The notes below the pieces were generated by a model. It ran no database searches. It was not told the DNA's origin and saw only the letters and a program-made list of their open reading frames with translations. From positions 1 through 12,136 of the forward strand of contig CALBJS010000266.1 in NCBI GenBank assembly GCA_937892995.1: a DNA stretch of 12,136 nucleotides. Direction: 5' to 3'. Source of the stretch: an uncultured Peptococcaceae bacterium. GTDB taxonomy: Bacteria; Bacillota; Desulfitobacteriia; Desulfitobacteriales; Syntrophobotulaceae. How positions within the stretch are numbered: position 1 is the stretch's first letter; each line of letters starts with the position of its first letter. This document shows, in pieces, positions 6,293-12,136 of the stretch. Position numbers and translations under genes: made by a program.

Positions 6293-9200
6293 ATGTCTTT
6301 TTCCGATATTAAAGAACAGGAAATTCGAGCACTCGCCTACAATATAAGAACCTATGACCTAGGTGTTGCCTATTTTCTAAACAAGAAAGTTAGTAACTTT
6401 ACCTTCGCCCCAGATAAAGGAGTGATTAAAGCTGACGTTACCGGCACTTGGTATTACGCTGTAGAAGTAGGTCTTCACAAAGATGGTTCTGTCCATTCAT
6501 ATCATTGTACCTGCCCTGCTTATGAAGAATACCCCGGGGCTTGTAAACATATTATTGCCGTCTTGAAAACTGCTCAACGAAAGCTATCCAAGCCCAAACC
6601 GACGTACGATACCAAAAAGGCAGCTTCCGAAATAATTGCTTTATTTACGAACTACCAACAAGAAAATCCTCAGGAAGAGCTAGCCCTTCATTTGGAACTC
6701 CAGCTCAATCCAGAACACCGACTTCTCGCCCGTTTACATCTCAAAGTAGGTCTCACACGTCTTTATGTAGTAAAAGACTTGGAGGAATTTCTAACAGCTA
6801 TTAAGATCGGCTACTCGCAGAGATTCGGCGTAAAATTTATCTATGATCCCCTAAGACATACCTTTAAAGAGGAAGATCGCCGAATCATTACCATGCTTCA
6901 GGAGATGCAAGAGCAGCATCTCGCCATAAATGAAATCAGTGATTCCTATTTTACCTCCTCTCCATTAAGCCGCAAGCCTTTTCCCTTAAGCAAATATCAT
7001 CTGGGCAAATTATTAGATGCCTTAGGTGATAAAGTCTTTTCCTTAGCAATAGATTCCACTAATCCTCATTCGACTCAGGTTATTCGGCAAGGATTACCCT
7101 TAGAATTCTCCTTAAAAGATAAGGATCGGGCTTTAGCTCTAGCCTTGGAAAACACTCTCCCCATACAACTCACTACCGACGGACGTTACTATCTTTACAA
7201 GCAAGAAATCTATTTGGCTTCTCTTGAACAAATAGAATTTCTGCCCTCGTTGATTAAGGCCCTGAGGAGTAAAATTCGCCCGGCTATTGTCTTTCCGGCA
7301 GATCAGAAAGATATTTTTGCTTCGGAAGCCCTACCCTTTATCGAAAAACTAGGTTCTGTTTCCATTGAACCGCAACTCGCTAAAAAATTTATCAAAGAAG
7401 ACCTCCGCCCCAAGATATATTTTGATCGGGCAGGCGAAAGCTATATTACCGCACGCCTCGAATTCCATTACGGTAATAATACGATTAACCCTTTTTCGTC
7501 CAACCTAACGGTCCAAGACACTCCAGCCTCAGATGATCATATTCTCATTCGCGACATCCACCAAGAGAGAAAGGTCTTGAGTATTTTTGAACGAGCCGAT
7601 TTTATAGTTTCTCAAGGTAGAATCAGCCTAGATGATGATGATAAAATATTTGAATTCACGGTTCATTGGCTTCCCCAACTTCAAGAATTGGCCGAAATAT
7701 TTTATTCTGAAGACTTTAAGCTAAAAATTCGAACAACCGCTAACTTTTCCGGTCGCATCCGTTTAGACGAATCCCTGGATATGCTGGAAATATCTTTTCA
7801 ATATAGTGACATCGAGCCGACAGAACTAACAGATATCTTTAATTCCTTAAAGTTAAAGAAGAAGTATTATAGGCTCCGTGACGGCTCTTTTCTAGATTTA
7901 AACCAACCAGAGATGGAATCCATCGCCGACCTCTTAGATAATTTAGATATTAATACGGATGAACTCAATAACCAAGCACTTCATCTCCCCAAGTACAGAG
8001 CCATGTATATCGATAGCTTCTTACGTCAGGCTAATCTGCCCGGCATTCAACGAAATAAGGCTTTTAAACAATTGGTCCAAAGTATCTTGGAACCCCAAGA
8101 CGGAGAATTCGAAATCCCGGCAGAATTACAAAGTGTACTCCGTGATTATCAGAAAGTAGGATTTAAGTGGCTGAAAACGCTGGTTTCATTTGGCCTAGGA
8201 GGTATTTTAGCCGATGATATGGGGCTGGGCAAAACGTTGGAAGTTCTTGCCTTTATCCTGTCGGAAAAGCCTTCTTCTTCTTCTTCTTCTTCTGCTGCTG
8301 CTGCTGCTCCTGCTCTAGTCATTGCTCCTACTTCTCTCGTCTATAACTGGCAAATGGAAGGAAAAAAATTTACACCTGACTTGAACATCCTGGTGATCGA
8401 GGGAACACCCGAGGAGCGTCAGAAGCAATTAACCACTATTAACCAATGGGATCTAGTCGTTACTTCCTATCCTGTACTGCGACGAGACATAGAAAGCTTT
8501 GCTCAGCATAATTTTTCCTACTGTTTCTTGGATGAAGCCCAAAACATCAAAAATCCTCAAACCTTAAACGCTAAATCAGTCCAGCAGATTAAAGCTAAAG
8601 GTTACTTTGCCCTGACCGGAACACCGATCGAAAACTCTCTCACTGAACTATGGTCATTGTTTAATTTCTTTATGCCGGGCTACCTGCTCTCCCATCGAGA
8701 ATTCCATAAAAAATACGCCATTCCCATCCAAAAAGGTGACAACCCCCAAGTACTCCAGGAATTAAGCAGGCACATCAAACCCTTTATCCTCCGTAGACTG
8801 AAAAAAGATGTCTTAAAAGAACTACCGCCTAAGATTGAGACTCAAATTAACGCACCCTTAACTGAAGAACAAAGGAAAATATACTTAGCCTATTTACAGC
8901 AGACGAGAAGTCAAATCGCCCAAGAACTGTCCACTTCAGGTTTAGCTAAAAGCCACATTAAGATCCTGGCTGCCCTAACTAGACTCAGACAAATTTGCTC
9001 TCACCCAGCTATGTTCATCGACAATTACACAGGGGGAAGTGGTAAAATGCTGCTTTTCCAAGAAATTCTCGGCGAGGCTTTAGACAGCGGTCACCGAATT
9101 CTGGTCTTCTCCCAGTTCACTTCCATGCTAGATATCATTCAGAGCCATTTAAACACAGAAAATATTGAACATTTCTATCTCAATGGTTCTACCAAAGCCT

Positions 9201-9553
9201 TAGAACGGTCCCAAATGGCCCATTCCTTCAATGCCGGAAAAGGTAAGGTCTTCCTCATCTCCTTAAAAGCTGGCGGCACAGGATTAAACCTCACAGGTGC
9301 CGATACCGTCATCCATTTCGACCCTTGGTGGAATCCGGCCGTAGAGGACCAAGCCACCGACCGTGCTCACCGCATTGGTCAGAATAATTCCGTTCAAGTG
9401 ATCAGGCTTCTTACCCAAGGAACTATCGAAGAAAAAGTTAACGCTCTTCAAGCCAAGAAAAAAGAGCTGATCGATGCAGTCATTCAACCGGGAGAAACCA
9501 TGCTTTCCAAATTAACCGAACAGGAATTAAAAGAGATCTTCGAGATGGATTAA
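6293..9553 (+). CDS. SWIM zinc-finger SNF2/HepA-family helicase-like ATPase
   Basis: This 1086-residue protein has a SWIM zinc finger near its N-terminus (C72-x-C74-x9-C84-x-H86), a long middle region and a C-terminal SNF2 motor from about residue 610. Motor motifs are DDMGLGKT (641-648, Walker A), VIAPTSLVYNW, DEAQNIKN (from D747, Walker B), LTGTPIENS, FSQFTSMLD, AGGTGLNLTGADTVIHFDPW, and RAHRIGQ from R1024. Such proteins (YwqA/RapA-like in Bacillota) are ATP-driven double-stranded DNA translocases, thought to act on RNA polymerase or nucleic-acid-bound proteins; the exact role here is not shown. Between Walker A and motif Ia lies a run of seven serines and five alanines (661-672) encoded by pure TCT and GCT repeats. 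The start at 6293 has AGGGG 7 bases upstream. The gene diverges from carD, another transcription-machinery gene. Confidence 0.93.
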   Translation: MSFSDIKEQEIRALAYNIRTYDLGVAYFLNKKVSNFTFAPDKGVIKADVTGTWYYAVEVGLHKDGSVHSYHCTCPAYEEYPGACKHIIAVLKTAQRKLSKPKPTYDTKKAASEIIALFTNYQQENPQEELALHLELQLNPEHRLLARLHLKVGLTRLYVVKDLEEFLTAIKIGYSQRFGVKFIYDPLRHTFKEEDRRIITMLQEMQEQHLAINEISDSYFTSSPLSRKPFPLSKYHLGKLLDALGDKVFSLAIDSTNPHSTQVIRQGLPLEFSLKDKDRALALALENTLPIQLTTDGRYYLYKQEIYLASLEQIEFLPSLIKALRSKIRPAIVFPADQKDIFASEALPFIEKLGSVSIEPQLAKKFIKEDLRPKIYFDRAGESYITARLEFHYGNNTINPFSSNLTVQDTPASDDHILIRDIHQERKVLSIFERADFIVSQGRISLDDDDKIFEFTVHWLPQLQELAEIFYSEDFKLKIRTTANFSGRIRLDESLDMLEISFQYSDIEPTELTDIFNSLKLKKKYYRLRDGSFLDLNQPEMESIADLLDNLDINTDELNNQALHLPKYRAMYIDSFLRQANLPGIQRNKAFKQLVQSILEPQDGEFEIPAELQSVLRDYQKVGFKWLKTLVSFGLGGILADDMGLGKTLEVLAFILSEKPSSSSSSSAAAAAPALVIAPTSLVYNWQMEGKKFTPDLNILVIEGTPEERQKQLTTINQWDLVVTSYPVLRRDIESFAQHNFSYCFLDEAQNIKNPQTLNAKSVQQIKAKGYFALTGTPIENSLTELWSLFNFFMPGYLLSHREFHKKYAIPIQKGDNPQVLQELSRHIKPFILRRLKKDVLKELPPKIETQINAPLTEEQRKIYLAYLQQTRSQIAQELSTSGLAKSHIKILAALTRLRQICSHPAMFIDNYTGGSGKMLLFQEILGEALDSGHRILVFSQFTSMLDIIQSHLNTENIEHFYLNGSTKALERSQMAHSFNAGKGKVFLISLKAGGTGLNLTGADTVIHFDPWWNPAVEDQATDRAHRIGQNNSVQVIRLLTQGTIEEKVNALQAKKKELIDAVIQPGETMLSKLTEQELKEIFEMD
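8273..8314 (+). repeat. In-frame trinucleotide microsatellite (TCT)7(GCT)5 inside the SNF2 gene
   Basis: Seven TCT codons (8273-8293) are followed by five GCT codons (8294-8308), then CCT GCT. They encode a poly-serine/poly-alanine linker at residues 661-674, between Walker A and motif Ia of the ATPase. Copy-number changes by slipped-strand mispairing would alter the linker length without breaking the frame. Confidence 0.9.
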
Positions 9554-9561
9554 AGCATCTA

Positions 9562-9570
9562 TGGTATAAT
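9562..9570 (+). promoter_or_regulatory. Extended -10 promoter of the gamma-glutamyltranspeptidase-family gene
   Basis: TGGTATAAT is an extended -10 (TG-n-TATAAT) nine bases after the SNF2 stop codon; no convincing -35 is present. It would give a leader of about 65 bases. No terminator separates it from the SNF2 gene, so read-through is also possible. Confidence 0.55.
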
Positions 9571-9640
9571 TAGCACGAAAAATAAAAAAGTTACTCTAAA
9601 GACACTCTATCTAGATAATCGTAGAGGAGGAACAAGATAA

Positions 9641-11248
9641 ATGAACTTCGATGCCCTTTATCATCCTTACCCTTCCCGTCGGATGACTTCTTACGCATGT
9701 AACGGAATGGTGGCTACTTCCCAGCCTTTAGCAGCTCAGGCCGGTCTGGAAATATTAAAAAAAGGTGGCAATGCCATTGATGCCGCTATAGCTACAGCCG
9801 CTTGCCTAACCGTAGTAGAACCCACTTCGAATGGTATAGGAGGGGATGCTTTTGCCCTAGTCTGGACAGAAAGAAAACTACATGGTTTAAATGCCAGTGG
9901 GCCTGCTCCCAGCGGACTTTCGGGAAAAGAACTCTTAGCAAGAGGTTACCAGGAAATCCCTAAACAAGGCTGGACAACCGTAACCGTCCCGGGTGCCCCT
10001 GCTGCTTGGGCAACATTATCCGAACGCTTCGGTAAACTACCCTTAACCGTTGTGCTCCAACCTGCAATTGATTATGCAGAGAATGGTTATCCTATCTCCC
10101 CCATCCTCGGGAAAGCCTGGGAGGTTGCTTACGATAAATATTCTGAAATTCTAAAAGAAGAACAATATAAGTATTGGTTTCATACCTTTGCTCCCAATAA
10201 TAGAGCACCGAGAATAGGTGAGATTTGGAGCTCTCCCGCTCATGCCCGCACCTTAGAGTCTATTGCTGAAAGTAAGGCTACTTCATTCTACAAAGGGGGA
10301 TTAGCGGAAAAAATCGACGCTTTCTCCCGCAAATATAACGGTTTCCTAAGAAAAGAAGACTTAGAAAGCTATCAGCCGGAGTGGGTCAACCCCATCAACA
10401 TTAACTACCGGGGATATGATGTTTGGGAAATTCCACCTAACGGGCACGGCATGGTTGCTTTGATGGCCTTAAATATCCTTAAGGGCTTTGTTTTCTCAGC
10501 CAAAGATAGCTTAGATACTTACCACAAACAGATTGAGGCCCTGAAGTTAGCTTATGTCGATGGGCGTCAATATATTGCCGACCCCGGTTCAATGCAAGTT
10601 CGAGTAGAAGATTTGCTATCCGATGCTTATGCCGACGAACGACGAAAATTAATCGGCAATCAAGCCCTAAGGCCCCTCCCCGGGGCTCCCCCCCAAGGTG
10701 GAACAGTCTATCTCGCCACCGCCGATAAAGACGGAAACATGGTCTCTATGATTCAAAGTAACTACTCAGGCTTCGGCTCCGGTTTAGTAGTACCGGGTAC
10801 AGGCATTAGCCTTCATAATCGGGGTAATAATTTTTCTCTTGACCCTAAGCATGCTAACTTCTTAGCTCCTGGCAAGCGGCCATATCATACAATTATCCCG
10901 GGCTTTGTAACCAAAGATAACCGAGCAATTGGTCCTTTTGGAGTTATGGGAGGGTTTATGCAACCCCAAGGCCATGTGCAAGTAATTATGAATACTATTG
11001 ACTTCGGCCTAAATCCTCAAGCAGCTGTGGATGCTCCAAGGTGGTTATGGGTTAAGGACAAAAAAGTAAAGTTCGAAACAAATTTCCCCGGGCATATTGT
11101 CCACGCCTTAGCCAGACTAGGCCACGTCGTAGACTTCTCCGTAGACTATAGCATTTTTGGCCGCAGTCAAATCATCTGGCGTGATAAAAACGGTGTCTTG
11201 GCAGGAGGATCGGAATCAAGAGCAGACGGCATTGTGGCTGCTTATTGA
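9641..11248 (+). CDS. Gamma-glutamyltranspeptidase-family protein, YwrD-like, cytoplasmic
   Basis: This 535-residue Ntn-hydrolase belongs to the family of self-cleaving proenzymes whose new N-terminal threonine is the nucleophile. Family blocks include GMVATSQPLAAQAGLEILKK, GGNAIDAAIATA, VVEPTSNGIGGDAFALVW and, near the C-terminus, MGGFMQPQGHVQV. The expected cleavage site is before T355 in PPQGGTVYLATADKDGN, giving subunits of about 354 and 181 residues. There is no signal peptide, unlike secreted glutathione-degrading enzymes, and the serine pair that binds the glutamyl group in E. coli Ggt is replaced by H416-T417 (GKRPYHTIIP). This places it with YwrD/HpxW-like cytoplasmic members, some of which act on other amides, so glutathione is not assured as substrate. 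The start is supported by AGAGGAGG (9623-9630), 10 bases upstream. It follows the SNF2 gene by 87 bases with its own -10 box. Confidence 0.9.
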   Translation: MNFDALYHPYPSRRMTSYACNGMVATSQPLAAQAGLEILKKGGNAIDAAIATAACLTVVEPTSNGIGGDAFALVWTERKLHGLNASGPAPSGLSGKELLARGYQEIPKQGWTTVTVPGAPAAWATLSERFGKLPLTVVLQPAIDYAENGYPISPILGKAWEVAYDKYSEILKEEQYKYWFHTFAPNNRAPRIGEIWSSPAHARTLESIAESKATSFYKGGLAEKIDAFSRKYNGFLRKEDLESYQPEWVNPININYRGYDVWEIPPNGHGMVALMALNILKGFVFSAKDSLDTYHKQIEALKLAYVDGRQYIADPGSMQVRVEDLLSDAYADERRKLIGNQALRPLPGAPPQGGTVYLATADKDGNMVSMIQSNYSGFGSGLVVPGTGISLHNRGNNFSLDPKHANFLAPGKRPYHTIIPGFVTKDNRAIGPFGVMGGFMQPQGHVQVIMNTIDFGLNPQAAVDAPRWLWVKDKKVKFETNFPGHIVHALARLGHVVDFSVDYSIFGRSQIIWRDKNGVLAGGSESRADGIVAAY

Positions 11249-11262
11249 CCTAAAACATTTAG

Positions 11263-11303
11263 AAAAAAAATAAAGCTGGGATTAACCTCAGCTTTATTTT
11301 TTT
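11263..11303. terminator. Strong bidirectional terminator
   Basis: A 14-base-pair A/T-rich stem based on AAATAAAGCTG (ending at 11278) and CAGCTTTATTT (from 11289) closes a loop of 10 bases. It has seven T residues at its 3' side on the plus strand and eight A residues (T on the minus strand) at the other side. It lies between the convergent transpeptidase gene and the coiled-coil gene, and can end both transcripts. Confidence 0.9.
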
Positions 11304-11308
11304 ACTCT

Positions 11309-11905
11309 TTATATTTCTAATATCGTCTTCAGATCTGCTGCAGCCTTTTTCAATATTTCAATTCTGTCTTCCTGTTTAGCAATAATGGCTTGAAGACACT
11401 CCATAGTCTGTTCGTGTTCCTGATTGTTCTGATTTACTCTTAAGCTTACTACCTCCCGGTGAATATTTCCCAGTTCGCTCTTAAACTCTTTGTTATCTGC
11501 TTTCATAACCTGCAGACATTCTTTAAGCTTATTAATCTGCTCCTCATTTAAAGGCTCTTTTTGCTGCCGCAGTTCATTAATCTTCCTAATAACTTGGCTA
11601 TGAGCTGCTCGAAACTCTGTTTGCAGCTTAATCATTTCCGTCCTTCGCTCCCGGATCTGCTTGTAAGACTGCTTTCTTTCCTGAATCATTTCTTTAAACA
11701 CTTGACCTTTGGGTTTCTCATCATTAACATCTTGTTGAGATTTCGCATTTACTTTTCCTTGCTGTTTGTCTCCCTTTTGGCTGCTAGCTGCTGCCGAACC
11801 CTGCCGTTCTCCCGGGTTAGGATTTGCCGCTAAGACTAGACTGCTGTTCAAAAAGAAACAGCTAAGGATCAATAAAATTCCTATCTTTCTTAATTTTTTT
11901 TTCAT
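11309..11905 (-). CDS. Secreted coiled-coil protein of unknown function
   Basis: This 198-residue protein has a clear signal peptide: MKKKLRKIG, a hydrophobic core (ILLILSCFFLNSSLVLA), and probable cleavage after VLA at about residue 26. A Gln/Ser/Lys-rich, probably disordered segment follows (about 27-68). The remaining region, about 70-198, is charged and heptad-like, rich in Glu, Lys and Gln, and should be helical or coiled coil. The ECLQ element occurs twice (KLKECLQVMK and TMECLQAIIA), about 40 residues apart, suggesting a degenerate internal repeat; each has one cysteine. No catalytic motif was recognised. The ATG at 11905 has a strong site (AGAGGAGGAG) overlapping the stop region of the upstream gene, 16 bases away, so the two genes form an operon. 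It ends just before the shared terminator. Confidence 0.8.
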   Translation of the reverse strand: MKKKLRKIGILLILSCFFLNSSLVLAANPNPGERQGSAAASSQKGDKQQGKVNAKSQQDVNDEKPKGQVFKEMIQERKQSYKQIRERRTEMIKLQTEFRAAHSQVIRKINELRQQKEPLNEEQINKLKECLQVMKADNKEFKSELGNIHREVVSLRVNQNNQEHEQTMECLQAIIAKQEDRIEILKKAAADLKTILEI

Positions 11906-11921
11906 TTCTTACTCTCCTCCT

Positions 11922-12136
11922 CTACTTATCCAAATCAGTATCTTCCACTTGTTCCAGGGAATTAGCACTATTTAATATTTCATCCAACGCCTTAGCTATT
12001 TCATCTAAAATTGCTTCCTTTTCCTCATTTGCAGAAATCTCGCCGCCGGATTTGGCTACAACTGTTATTTTATCCGTTCCAGGCAAGGGCCGCTCTGTTT
12101 TTGGCTCTGACCCCGACACTTCCGGTTGTTTTTCCT
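11922..12136 (-). CDS. C-terminal part of an unrecognised acidic protein (5' end outside window)
   Basis: The frame is open from the right edge to a TAG stop at 11922-11924, giving about 71 visible residues. A GTG at 12119 could be a start, but no ribosome binding site precedes it (the bases upstream read ACCGGAA) and the frame continues open through EKQPEV to the edge, so the gene most likely starts outside. The visible tail has a Pro/Ser/Lys-rich stretch, the segment KITVVAKSGGEI, then an acidic helical stretch (EEKEAILDEIAKALDEILNS) ending EDTDLDK. No family was recognised. It is 16 bases upstream of the secreted coiled-coil gene and likely co-transcribed with it. Confidence 0.55.
   Translation of the reverse strand, partial: EKQPEVSGSEPKTERPLPGTDKITVVAKSGGEISANEEKEAILDEIAKALDEILNSANSLEQVEDTDLDK

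Noticed and set aside
8273..8314. Trinucleotide run as part of a CRISPR or other array
   Set aside because: The unit is three bases, in frame and within a conserved gene, so it is a microsatellite coding for a Ser/Ala linker.
12117..12119. GTG as the true start of the right-edge gene
   Set aside because: No Shine-Dalgarno sequence precedes it and the frame remains open to the window edge, so the gene is more likely cut by the edge.

Overview
The window looks like a chromosomal segment of an anaerobic, low-to-moderate GC, spore-former-type Firmicute. The best guess is the Desulfitobacterium/Desulfosporosinus side of the Clostridia. This is inferred from strong AGGAGG-type ribosome binding sites, TTG and GTG starts, a soluble molybdopterin oxidoreductase beside an AcoR-like sigma-54 activator, a CarD/CdnL regulator, a YmaF-like protein and a SWIM-SNF2 helicase. 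The genus cannot be proved from the sequence alone.

Left part (1-4000, minus strand): a large DMSO-reductase-family molybdoenzyme runs off the left edge and starts with TTG at 1693. Upstream of it lies a 699-residue sigma-54-dependent activator (GAF-like and PAS-like sensor, AAA+ domain, Fis-type helix-turn-helix). Between the two genes are a hairpin terminator for the activator and a perfect -24/-12 promoter (TGGCAC-N5-TTGCA) facing the molybdoenzyme. The two genes therefore form a likely inducible unit: the activator senses an unknown compound and switches on the enzyme. The enzyme's substrate cannot be named.

Middle part (4000-6300): this is mostly regulatory or AT-rich DNA with three small genes. 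They are a histidine-rich YmaF-like protein (minus), a small zinc-ribbon protein (plus) and a CarD/CdnL-family RNA polymerase-binding regulator (minus). The last two are convergent and share a bidirectional terminator. Upstream start codons are available for all three, but ribosome binding sites, and for carD a near-consensus promoter, favour the shorter forms given here.

Right part (6293-12136): a SWIM zinc-finger SNF2/HepA-like ATPase is followed, after a short gap with an extended -10 promoter, by a cytoplasmic gamma-glutamyltranspeptidase-family enzyme of the YwrD type. A strong bidirectional terminator separates this pair from a convergent minus-strand operon. That operon encodes a secreted coiled-coil protein of unknown function, preceded by the C-terminal part of an unrecognised acidic protein cut by the right edge.

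No tRNA, rRNA, CRISPR array, insertion sequence or prophage gene was recognised. The most interesting points are the self-contained sigma-54/molybdoenzyme module, the unusual cysteine spacing of that enzyme, a GSFTGA variant in its activator, and an in-frame trinucleotide microsatellite within the SNF2 motor domain.
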